Shown one piece after another: positions 22,601 to 30,808 of a stretch of DNA of 64,000 nt. The position numbers were made by a program, and so were the translations under genes. The notes below the pieces were generated by a model. It saw only the letters and a list, made by a program, of their open reading frames with translations, was not told where the DNA came from and did not search any database. Within the stretch, counting starts at the first letter, position 1, and every line of letters begins with the position of its first letter. This DNA comes from Brevibacterium sp. CS2 (lineage in GTDB: Bacteria > Actinomycetota > Actinomycetes > Actinomycetales > Brevibacteriaceae), in contig NZ_CP040020.1 of assembly GCF_005280295.1 (NCBI RefSeq), positions 1,860,001 to 1,924,000 on the forward strand, written 5' to 3'.

Positions 22601-24529
22601 GTCGGGATCGGCGACATGAGCGGCGACGTGTTCGGCAACGGCATGCTCCGCAGCGACCGCACCCGGCTCGTCGCCGCCTTCGACCACCGCGACGTGTTCC
22701 TCGACCCGGACCCGGACGCCGCGGCGTCCTACACCGAGCGCAGGCGCCTGTTTGAGACCCCGCGCTCGAGCTGGCAGGACTACGACCCGGAGCTGATCTC
22801 CGCCGGCGGCGGGGTGTACCCGCGCTCGGCGAAGACCATCGAGGTGAGCGAGCGCGCCGCCGAGCGTCTCGGCATGCGCCCCGGCGCGCACCCGCCCACC
22901 GAGGTCATCCGCGCGATCCTGCGGGCCCCGGTCGACCTGCTCTACAACGGCGGGATCGGCACCTACGTCAAGGCGGAGACCGAATCCCACCTCGATGTCG
23001 GGGACAAGGCCAACGACGCGATCCGCGTCGACGGCGGCGAGCTGCGCGCCCGCGTCGTCGGCGAGGGCGGCAACCTCGGCTTCACTCAGCTCGGCCGGGT
23101 CGAGGCCGCGCTCGGCGGGGTCAGGCTCAACACCGATGCCGTCGACAACTCCGCCGGCGTGGACTGCTCCGACCACGAGGTCAACATCAAGCTGCTCCTC
23201 GACCTCCTCATCAGGCGCGGCGAGTTCGCCGCCGCCGAGCGGGAGTCGGTGCTCCTGTCGATGACGGACGAGGTCGCCGGGCTCGTGCTCGCGAACAACT
23301 ACAGCCAGAACGTCGCGCTCGGGGAGGCGCGCGATCGGGCGCAGTCGATGACGAGCACGCAGCGGCGCCTCCTCAAGCGCCTCGAGAAGACCGCCGAGCT
23401 CGACCGCGCGGTCGAGTTCCTCCCCGACGACAAGGCGCTCAACCGGCGTGCCGAGGCGGGCCGCGGCTTCACCTCCCCGGAGCTCGCCGTGCTGCTGGCC
23501 TACGTCAAGATGGACACCGCCGGCGAGATCCTGTCCGGCGATCTGCCGGCGGAGGACTGGACGCGCGAGCACCTCGTCGATTACTTCCCCGACAGCCTCG
23601 CGCAGCGGTACGCGGACGCCTTCGTCCACCACCCGCTGCACCGGGAGATCGCGACGGCCCACCTCGTCAACCGGATCGTCGACCGCGGCGGGCTGACCTA
23701 CATCTTCCGGATGCAGGAGGAGACCGGCGCCTCGGTCGCGCAGATCGCCCGCGCGTTCACGGTGGTGAGCCGGGTGTTCGACCTCGACGCGCACTTCGAG
23801 GACATCTGCGCCCTCGACAACCGCGTGCCGGCGGAGGTCCAGGTCCAGCTCCTCCACGGCTACGTCCGACTCCTCGACCGCGCCTCCCGGTGGCTCGTCC
23901 ACCAGGCGCCCGACGGTCTCGACGTGCTCGCCGAGGTCGACCGCTACCGGCCCGTGATCCGGGAGCTGCGGCCCCTCGTCCCGGGCCTGCTGCGCGGGCA
24001 GGACCGGGCCGAGCTCGAGGACGCCGCCCACCGCTGGATCGGCGAGGGCGTGCCGGAGGAGCTCGCCTTCCGGGCGGCCGCGCTGCTCGACGAGTTCGCG
24101 CTCCTCGACGTCGCGCAGGCCGCCTCCCGCACCGACACCCCCGCGAGCGATGCGGCCGAGGTGTACTATGCGGTGACCGACCTGCTCGCGGGCTCGCAGC
24201 TGCTCAATCTCATCGGTGATCTCGATCGCCGGAGTCGGTGGACGGCGCTGGCCCGCGGTGCGATGCGGGACGACTTCTACCAGGCGGTGCTCTCGATCGT
24301 CGTCGCGATCCTCACGGTGACCGACAGCGAGCGGGCGACCCCGGCCGAGCGCGCCGGCGACCGGATCGCGCAGTGGCGCGTCCGCACCGACGCCTCGCTG
24401 CGCCAGGTGCTCTCGACGATCGACGAGGTCATCGCGCTCGAGCAGGTCGACCAGGCGCCGCTGTCCGTGCTCCTGCGGATGATGCGCTCCGTCGTCCGCT
24501 CGACCGAGTGGGGCATGCAGGACACCTGA
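19643..24529 (+). CDS. gdh: NAD-specific glutamate dehydrogenase, large (L_180) class
   Basis: 1628 residues, the size of the large actinobacterial enzymes such as Rv2476c. It deaminates glutamate to 2-oxoglutarate with NAD. The N-terminal half contains regulatory ACT-like and helical domains. The catalytic region (about 720-1250) shows [22 protein letters not shown], the substrate lysine motif [26 protein letters not shown], and a Rossmann region ending with [19 protein letters not shown]. GTG 19643 is preceded by GAGGTGG at good spacing; an in-frame GTG at 19580 coincides with the probable promoter. The pdtaS-like gene follows 14 bases later and may be cotranscribed. Confidence 0.95.
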   Translation: [1628 protein letters not shown]

Positions 24530-24543
24530 GACGAGGAGGACCC

Positions 24544-26109
24544 ATGGGTCTGCTGAGCGATCTGCTGGCCGCCGAGGGGATCGTCGACGCCGACGACGTC
24601 GAGTGGCTCCACCTCGTCGTCGGCGACTGGCAGCTCATCGCCGACCTCTCCTTCGCCGATCTCGTGCTGTGGGCCCCGGCCCGCATCGCCGAGGCGGCCG
24701 GGGGCGAGGGCGCCGGGGACGATCCCGAGGACGGCACGGACACGCCTGAGGCGGGTGCGGACGGCGAGGCTCCGGAATACCGGGTGATCGCGCACTGCCG
24801 GCCGACCACCGGCTCGACGGTCTACCCGCACGACGAGGTCGGCACGCTCGCCACCGCGGAGGAGCGCGCGCTGCTCCACGAGGCCCACTCCCAGCAGCGG
24901 ATCGTCATCTCGCAGGCCGCCGAGCCCCCGCTCGTCGGCGCCGAGGCGGTCCCCGTGGTGCGCGCCGGCCGGGTCATCGCCGTGCTGACCCGGCACACCG
25001 AGGAGGGGCGTCGACAGGGCTCCTCCCGGCTCGAGCGCTACTACCGCTCGAGCGCGACGATGCTCCTGTCGATGATCGCCGAGGGGGCGTTCCCCGATCT
25101 CAGCGCGCCCTCCGGCGCCCATCGCGGGGAGCCCCGCGTGGGCGACGGGCTCATCGTCCTCAACCGGGAGGGCCGGGTCCGCTACGCCTCCCCGAACGGC
25201 GTGTCCGTGCTCCACCGGCTCGGGCACGAGGGGGAGATCGAGGGCCGCTACCTCGCCGAGGTCGTGTCCGGCCTCATCGCCCAGCTCCGTCCGGTCGACG
25301 AGACCCTGCCGCTCGTGCTCACCGGCCGCGCGCCGTGGCGCACCGAGGTCGAGTCCGGCCGGGTCACGGTGTCCCTGCGCGCGATCCCCATCACCCGGGC
25401 CGGCACGCGCACCGGCGCGATCATCCTCGCCCGGGACGTGTCCGAGATCCGGCGCCGCGAGCGCGAGCTGCTGAGCCGCGACGCGATGATCCGGGAGATG
25501 CACCACCGGGTGAAGAACAACCTGCAGACGGTGTCGGCGCTGCTGCGGCTGCAGGCCCGGCGGATGGAGTCCCTGGAGTCGCGGGCCGCGCTCGAGGAGG
25601 CGATGCGCCGGGTGGCGATCATCGCCGTCGTCCACGACGTGCTGAGCCAGGGGGTGGAGAGCGAGGTCGACTTCGACGAGATCGTCGACAAGGGCCTGCG
25701 GCTCACCCCCGAGCTCACCTCGCCCGAGCTCGAGGTCACCCTGCGGCGCACCGCGAGCTTCGGCGCGATCTCCTCGGCCGACGCGACCTCGCTCGCGCTC
25801 GCGCTCACCGAGCTCGTGACGAATGCGATCGAGCACGGCTTCCCGCTGTCGGCGAAGCCGGAGGGCCAGGACACCCTGCGCGGCACCGTGTGGGTGACCC
25901 CGGAGCGGGTGGGGGACCGGCTCACCGTCATCATCGCCGACGACGGCGTCGGCCTGCCGCCCGGCGGCGGCCCCGGCTCGGGGCTCGGCACGCAGATCGT
26001 GCGGACCCTCATCACGAGCGACCTCGCCGGCAGCATCGAGTGGCGGCCGCGCGCCGGCGGCGGCACCGAGGCGCTCATCGACGTGCCGCTGCGCTCCGAC
26101 ACGGTGTGA
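24544..26109 (+). CDS. pdtaS: PdtaS-type sensor histidine kinase
   Basis: 521-residue soluble kinase of the HisKA_2/HWE-like class. An N-terminal GAF-like domain (about 1-175) is followed by a PAS-like domain (200-300). The phosphoacceptor box is REMHHRVKNNLQTVSALLRLQARR (His at about 320-321). The HATPase domain has LALTELVTNAIEHGF and ADDGVGLPPGG...GLGTQIVRTLI. In mycobacteria PdtaS phosphorylates the RNA-binding antiterminator PdtaR. That partner is not in this window. AGGAGG precedes ATG 24544. The gene ends opposite whiB1, separated by a strong hairpin, which is the mycobacterial Rv3220c/whiB1 neighbourhood. Confidence 0.92.
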   Translation: MGLLSDLLAAEGIVDADDVEWLHLVVGDWQLIADLSFADLVLWAPARIAEAAGGEGAGDDPEDGTDTPEAGADGEAPEYRVIAHCRPTTGSTVYPHDEVGTLATAEERALLHEAHSQQRIVISQAAEPPLVGAEAVPVVRAGRVIAVLTRHTEEGRRQGSSRLERYYRSSATMLLSMIAEGAFPDLSAPSGAHRGEPRVGDGLIVLNREGRVRYASPNGVSVLHRLGHEGEIEGRYLAEVVSGLIAQLRPVDETLPLVLTGRAPWRTEVESGRVTVSLRAIPITRAGTRTGAIILARDVSEIRRRERELLSRDAMIREMHHRVKNNLQTVSALLRLQARRMESLESRAALEEAMRRVAIIAVVHDVLSQGVESEVDFDEIVDKGLRLTPELTSPELEVTLRRTASFGAISSADATSLALALTELVTNAIEHGFPLSAKPEGQDTLRGTVWVTPERVGDRLTVIIADDGVGLPPGGGPGSGLGTQIVRTLITSDLAGSIEWRPRAGGGTEALIDVPLRSDTV

Positions 26110-26153
26110 GCGCCCCGGGCGGGACCTGCCCCGGTGGCCACGCACAGCACGAC

Positions 26154-26186
26154 AGCGGCCGCAGGCTCATCGAGCCTGCGGCCGCT
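26154..26186. terminator. bidirectional hairpin between pdtaS and whiB1
   Basis: AGCGGCCGCAGGCTC (26154-26168) pairs perfectly with 26172-26186 around a 3-base loop, giving a 15-base-pair stem. It sits between two convergent genes and probably ends transcription from both sides. A GGGAGAAA tract follows, without a clear T-run. Confidence 0.8.
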
Positions 26187-26208
26187 GGGAGAAAGCGTGC
26201 GGGTGCGC

Positions 26209-26457
26209 TCAGCCGGCGCGGCGGGCGCGGGCGGCGCGCCGCTTGAGAGCGCGGCGCTCGTCCTCGCTCAGACCGCCCCAGACTCCGGCGTCCTGACCGG
26301 ATTCGAGTGCCCACTGCAGGCAGGTCTCGACGACTTCGCACCGCCGGCAGACGCTTTTGGCCTCTTCGATCTGGAGCAGAGCGGGCCCGGTGTTGCCGAT
26401 GGGGAAGAAGAGTTCCGGGTCCTCGTTGAGGCACGCCGCGCGATGGCGCCAGTCCAT
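26209..26457 (-). CDS. whiB1: WhiB1 iron-sulfur transcriptional regulator
   Basis: 82 residues, almost exactly WhiB1 length. The four [4Fe-4S] ligands are C9, C37, C40 and C46 (AACLNEDPELFFP and CRRCEVVETC), followed by the beta-turn GVWGG and a basic C-terminal tail (RALKRRAARARRAG) that binds DNA. WhiB1 interacts with the primary sigma factor and senses nitric oxide in mycobacteria. It is convergent with pdtaS across a terminator. About 285 bases upstream (26458-26742) are shared with the divergent gamma-carbonic anhydrase gene and hold its promoter. I see no convincing CRP site there. Confidence 0.96.
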   Translation of the reverse strand: MDWRHRAACLNEDPELFFPIGNTGPALLQIEEAKSVCRRCEVVETCLQWALESGQDAGVWGGLSEDERRALKRRAARARRAG

Positions 26458-26742
26458 AGTGTCCTTTCCTGGGAGCGGAGATCGCCGCTGCCGCGGACCG
26501 GGGGCTTCCCGAACGGGAGCGCAGACACGGGTGACGGCGTGGAAGATCGGCGATCGTATGGAACGATCACCACAAGACTCACACACGCCGGAGGGGCGCA
26601 CAAGGGTTGAGCAGTGTGAAATCACTGACAGATCTCCATTCTCAGCACAACGGCGGGCCGCGTGCAAATCGCCGCGCACCGGGGTGAGACACCGGCCCGG
26701 CGCTCTTGTGCCGGTGCGCCGGCGTCTGCTTGGCTGGGGTGC

Positions 26743-27363
26743 ATGACCGATTCGCACACCCCTTCCGGCCGCCCCCTCGGGGACCTCGCCGACGTCCGCC
26801 TCATCGCGATCGACGGCATCGCCCCGACGATCGATCCGGGCGCCTTCATCGCCCCCGGCGTCACGCTCATCGGCGACGTCCGGGTGGGGCCGGGCAGCAG
26901 CATCTACTACGGCTGCGTGCTGCGCGCGGACCGCAATTCGATCACCATCGGATCCGGCACGAACATCCAGGACAGCACCGTCATGCACGCCGACCCGGGC
27001 AAGCCCGTGGTGATCGGCGACCGGGTGTCCGTCGGCCATTGCGCGCTCGTCCACGGCTGCATCGTCGGCGACGACGTGCTCGTCGGGATGAGTGCGACGC
27101 TCCTCAACGAGTGCCGGATCGGCAGCGGCTCGCTCGTGGCCGCCGGCGCCGTCGTGCTCGAGGGGACCGAGGTGCCCGCCGGCTCGCTCGTCGCCGGTGT
27201 TCCCGGCAAGGTGCGTCGCCCGCTCACCGAGGACGACCTCGCCCGCGTCCACGGCAATGCCCAGGCCTACGAGGAGATCACCGCGCTCCACCGGGAGCGC
27301 GGCCGCCCTCCTGAGCCGCCTCCTCCGATCCATCTCCTCCGGCCCCGGGCCGGCGCGGGGTGA
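26743..27363 (+). CDS. gamma-class carbonic anhydrase-like protein
   Basis: 206 residues folding as a left-handed beta-helix of hexapeptide repeats (IAPGVTLIGDVRVGPGSSIYYGCVLRAD, and ITIGSGTNIQDSTVMHADPG). The zinc-ligand histidines are visible in VMHAD and VGHCALVHG. Members such as YrdA/PaaY/Cam hydrate CO2 or hydrolyse thioesters; many bacterial ones have no proven activity. The Pro-rich C-terminus (PPEPPPPIHLL) is outside the fold. It is divergent from whiB1 and followed 52 bases later by the P-type ATPase gene. Confidence 0.88.
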   Translation: MTDSHTPSGRPLGDLADVRLIAIDGIAPTIDPGAFIAPGVTLIGDVRVGPGSSIYYGCVLRADRNSITIGSGTNIQDSTVMHADPGKPVVIGDRVSVGHCALVHGCIVGDDVLVGMSATLLNECRIGSGSLVAAGAVVLEGTEVPAGSLVAGVPGKVRRPLTEDDLARVHGNAQAYEEITALHRERGRPPEPPPPIHLLRPRAGAG

Positions 27364-27403
27364 GGTTGCCCTGTCCTTCCTAGCAGGACCGGGTGCGGAG
27401 AGC

Positions 27404-27409
27404 GATACT
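27404..27409 (+). promoter_or_regulatory. putative -10 element of the P-type ATPase gene (GATACT)
   Basis: GATACT lies six bases before ATG 27416, so the transcript would begin at the start codon. The gene has no Shine-Dalgarno sequence, which fits a leaderless message. Confidence 0.45.
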
Positions 27410-27415
27410 GGGGGT

Positions 27416-29305
27416 ATGAGGATCGTCGGCTTCTTCCGCAGCTATCCGCTCGTCGCACTCGCCCTCGCCGCGCTCGTGCTCACCCTCGTCCTGCTCGGCC
27501 TGGGAGCCCCGGGTGCGGCGCAGATCCTCGCCACCGCCGTCATCGCCCTCGTCGTCGTCCTCACCGCGATCGACATGGTCCGCGACCTCCTCGCCGGCAC
27601 CTGGGGCCTCGACGTGCTCGCCGTCGTCGCGATGGTGTCCACCGTGCTCGTCGGGGAGTACGTCGCCGGCCTCATCATCGTGCTCATGCTCACCGGCGGC
27701 GAGGCGATCGAGGACTACGCCGCCGGGCGCGCCGGCCGCGAGCTCGATGCCCTCATCAGCCGCGCCCCGGCCTTCGCCAGCCGGCTGACCGCCGCGGGGG
27801 AGATCGAGCGCATCCCCGTGCGCGCGGTGGCACCCGGCGACCGCCTCCTCGTGCGCCCGGCCGAGGTGCTGCCCGTCGACGGGGTGCTCGAGGACGCGCA
27901 CGCCTCGATCGACGAGTCCTCCCTCACCGGGGAGCCGCTGCCCGTCACCCGCGCCGCTGGCGAGGAGGTGCACTCCGGCACGGTCAACGGCACCGAGGCC
28001 TTCACCATGCGGGCGACGGCGACGGAGCAGGAGTCGCAGTACCACGCGATCGTCGAGCTCGTCGGCGAGGCGGTCGCCTCGAAGGCGCCGATGGTCCGCC
28101 TCGCGGATCGCTACGCCGTGCCCTTCACCGTGCTCTCCCTCCTCATCGCCGGGGTCAGCTGGGCGGTGAGCGGCGAGGCGGTCCGCTTCGCCGAGGTGCT
28201 CGTCGTCGCCACCCCGTGCCCCCTCCTCATCGCCGCTCCGGTGGCATTCATGGGCGGGATGAGCCGCACCGCTCGGATCGGCGTCATCGTCAAGAACGGC
28301 GGGGCGATCGAGACGCTGTCCCGCGTCCGCTCGGTCGCCTTCGACAAGACCGGCACGCTCACCCGGGGGCGCCCGGAGATCCGCGCCGTCCATCCCGGAT
28401 CCCTGCCCGCCGACGAGGTCCTCGTGCTCGCCGCCGGGGCCGAGCAGTACTCCGTGCACGTGTTCGCCGCCCCGATCGTCGCCGCCGCCCACCACCGGGG
28501 GCTGCGGCCGGCCGAGGTCGCCGAGGCCGCCGAGGTCGCCACGAACGGGGTGTAGGCGACGCTGGCGGACGGCACCGAGGTGCGGGTGGGCAAGCCCGCC
28601 TTCGTCGCCGAGCGGGTGCCGGGACTGCGGCGCACACCGCTCACGGCCGGCGAGACCGCGGTCTACGTGTCCCGCGGGGACGAGCTCGCCGGGACCATCG
28701 TGCTCGCCGACCCGGTGCGTCCGGAGGCGCCGGGCACCGTGGCGGCGCTCCGCGGCCTCGGCATCGAGCGCTGCGCGATCCTCACCGGCGACGTCGCCCC
28801 GACCGCGGAGTCGATCGCCGCGGAGGTCGGCATCGACACCGTCCACGCCGAGTGCACCCCGTCCACCAAGGTCGACCTCGTCGCCGCCGCACGCCCCCGC
28901 CCGGTGCTCATGGTCGGGGACGGCATCAACGACGCCCCCGTGCTCGCGGCCGCCGACGTCGGGATCGCGATGGGTGCACGCGGGGCGACGGCGGCGAGTG
29001 AGGCGGCCGCCGCGGTCGTCACCGCCGACGACATCTCCACCGTCGCGCAGGCCGTGGCGATCGCCCGGCGCACTGTGCGGATCGCGCTGCAGAGCATCTG
29101 GCTCGGCATCGCGATCTCGCTGGGGCTCATGCTCGTCGCCGCCTTCGGCTTCCTCCCCGCGGTGCTCGGCGCGATCCTCCAGGAGGGCGTCGACCTCGTC
29201 GCGATCCTCGGCGCCCTGCGCGCGCTCGGCGGCGGCCCGATCGCGGTGCCCCCGGCGGCGGGGGAGGACCATTCCGACGATTTCGTCAGCCCCGAGCGGG
29301 TTTGA
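27416..29305 (+). pseudogene. heavy-metal P-type ATPase interrupted by an in-frame TAG
   Basis: The reading frame from ATG 27416 to TGA 29305 would encode a complete P1B-type ATPase of about 629 residues without an N-terminal metal-binding domain. Visible are the TGEP loop (DESSLTGEPLPVT), the membrane motif VVATPCPLLIAAPVAF, the phosphorylation motif FDKTGTLT, and the hinge MVGDGINDAPVLAAADVGIAMG. A TAG at 28553-28555 stops the frame within the nucleotide-binding domain, after ATNGV. The next codon resumes the family sequence in the same frame (ATLADGTEVRVGKPAFV), so a single base change (for example GAG to TAG) explains it. The ATP-binding helix reads YSVHVFAAPI where YSSHVLA is common, which may also be decay. 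As written, neither half should pump metal. Confidence 0.85.
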
Positions 29306-29311
29306 CATGAT
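29306..29311 (+). promoter_or_regulatory. putative -10 element of lpdA (CATGAT)
   Basis: CATGAT ends six bases before GTG 29318 and overlaps the end of the ATPase pseudogene region. It fits a leaderless start; no -35 box is obvious. Confidence 0.35.
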
Positions 29312-29317
29312 GAGCGG

Positions 29318-30754
29318 GTGAAGAACGTACTGGATCCCGCGCAGAACCGAGTCGTCGTCATCGGCGGCGGCCCCGGCGGCTACGAGGCGGCCCTCGTCGC
29401 CGCTCAGCTCGGCGCCGACGTCACCCTCGTCGAACGCAACCGCTGCGGCGGTGCAGCAGTCCTCACCGACGTCGTGCCCTCGAAGACGCTCATCGCGACC
29501 GCCGAGCTCATGGGCGACATCGCCGAATCCGGGTCGCTGGGCATCCGCCTCGACGACACCGACACGGGGGAGGCCTCGGACTCCACCGGCGGCCGGATCC
29601 GCGCCGACCTCGGTGCGATCAACACCCGGATCCTCGAGCTCGCCAACGCCCAGGCCACCGACATCCACCACGGCCTCGTGCGCGCCGGGGTCACCGCCGT
29701 CAAGGGGCAGGCGCGCCTGACCGGCCGCAGACAGGTCGAGATCTCCCCGGCCGACGGGGAGGCGTACTCCGTCGAGGCCGATACCGTGCTGCTCGCGGTC
29801 GGCGCCCACCCGCGCGAGCTGCCGAGCGCTCAGCCCGACGGCGAGCGGATCCTCACGTGGACCCAGCTCTACGGCCTCGCGGAGCTCCCGGAGCACCTCG
29901 TCGTCGTCGGCTCCGGCGTCACCGGCGCGGAGTTCGCCTCGGCCTACAACGCGCTCGGCTGCCAGGTCACCCTCGTGTCCTCGCGCGACCGGGTGCTGCC
30001 CGGCGAGGACAGCGACGCCGCGGAGGTGCTCGAGAACGTGTTCCGCTCCCGCGGCATGAACGTGCTGTCGCGCTCGCGCGCGACATCGGTCGAGCGCACG
30101 GAGACCGGGGTCGAGGTCACCCTCGAGGACGGCCGCACGGTGGCGGCGACCCACTGCCTCATGGCGGTCGGCTCGATCCCGAACACCGAGGACCTCGGAC
30201 TCGAGGCGGCCGGGGTGCAGACGGAGGAATCCGGCCACATCACCGTCGACGGGGTGTCGCGCACCTCGGCGCCCGGCGTCTACGCCGCCGGGGACTGCAC
30301 CGCGGTGCTCCCGCTCGCCTCGGTCGCGGCGATGCAGGGTCGGATCGCGATGTGGCACGCGCTCGGCGACGCGGTCTCCCCGCTCAAGCTGCGCAATGTC
30401 GCCTCGAACGTCTTCACCGCCCCGGAGATCGCCACGGTGGGCTTCAGCCAGGCCGACTATCTGGAGAACTCCGACGAGGTGGAGACGGTGACGCAGACGC
30501 TGTCGACGAATCCGCGGGCGAAGATGCAGGAGATCACCGACGGCTTCGTCAAGATCTTCGCCAGGCGCGGCTCGGGGTCGATCCTCGGCGGCGTCGTCGT
30601 CGGCCCCAAGGCGAGCGAGCTCATCCTGCCGATCACGCTCGCCGTCGAGAACCGCCTCACCGTCGATCAGCTGTCCTCGAGCTTCACCGTCTACCCCTCG
30701 CTCAGCGGCTCGGTGACGGAGGCGGCGCGCAAGCTCCACCACCACGCCCGCTGA
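29318..30754 (+). CDS. lpdA: NAD(P)H-quinone dehydrogenase, LpdA type
   Basis: 478-residue flavoprotein disulfide reductase family member. The FAD-binding motif is VVVIGGGPGGYEAALVAAQLGADVTLVE (about 12-39), the NAD-binding motif is VVVGSGVTGAEFASAYNALG, and the second FAD motif is GVYAAGDCTAV. The active-site segment reads NRCGGAAVLTDVVPSKTLI, so the second redox cysteine of true lipoamide dehydrogenase is missing. That is as in mycobacterial LpdA (Rv3303c), a quinone reductase. The C-terminal dimerisation domain is complete (LSGSVTEAARKL). The gene is convergent with the biotin carboxylase gene. Confidence 0.92.
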   Translation: MKNVLDPAQNRVVVIGGGPGGYEAALVAAQLGADVTLVERNRCGGAAVLTDVVPSKTLIATAELMGDIAESGSLGIRLDDTDTGEASDSTGGRIRADLGAINTRILELANAQATDIHHGLVRAGVTAVKGQARLTGRRQVEISPADGEAYSVEADTVLLAVGAHPRELPSAQPDGERILTWTQLYGLAELPEHLVVVGSGVTGAEFASAYNALGCQVTLVSSRDRVLPGEDSDAAEVLENVFRSRGMNVLSRSRATSVERTETGVEVTLEDGRTVAATHCLMAVGSIPNTEDLGLEAAGVQTEESGHITVDGVSRTSAPGVYAAGDCTAVLPLASVAAMQGRIAMWHALGDAVSPLKLRNVASNVFTAPEIATVGFSQADYLENSDEVETVTQTLSTNPRAKMQEITDGFVKIFARRGSGSILGGVVVGPKASELILPITLAVENRLTVDQLSSSFTVYPSLSGSVTEAARKLHHHAR

Positions 30755-30808
30755 GGCCGGTGCGCCCACGCCGTGCGCTGAGACGGGTGCCGGAGCCGGC
30801 GGGCGGGC

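Noticed and set aside
19559..24031. A 1490-codon open frame on the minus strand opposite the glutamate dehydrogenase gene
   Set aside because: It is a mirror of a GC-rich gene, Asp/Glu/Val/Gly-rich and without motifs. The plus-strand protein has clear family signatures.
26458..26742. A CRP-type operator upstream of whiB1
   Set aside because: TGTGA- and TCAC-like half-sites occur, but none have the required 6-base spacing.
28553..28555. The TAG in the P-type ATPase as pyrrolysine or programmed recoding
   Set aside because: No recoding signal or pyl genes are visible, and the site is not catalytic. Mutation or error is simpler.
27380..30769. A 1129-codon minus-strand open frame across the P-type ATPase and lpdA
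   Set aside because: Low-complexity shadow translation, contradicted by two recognisable genes on the plus strand.
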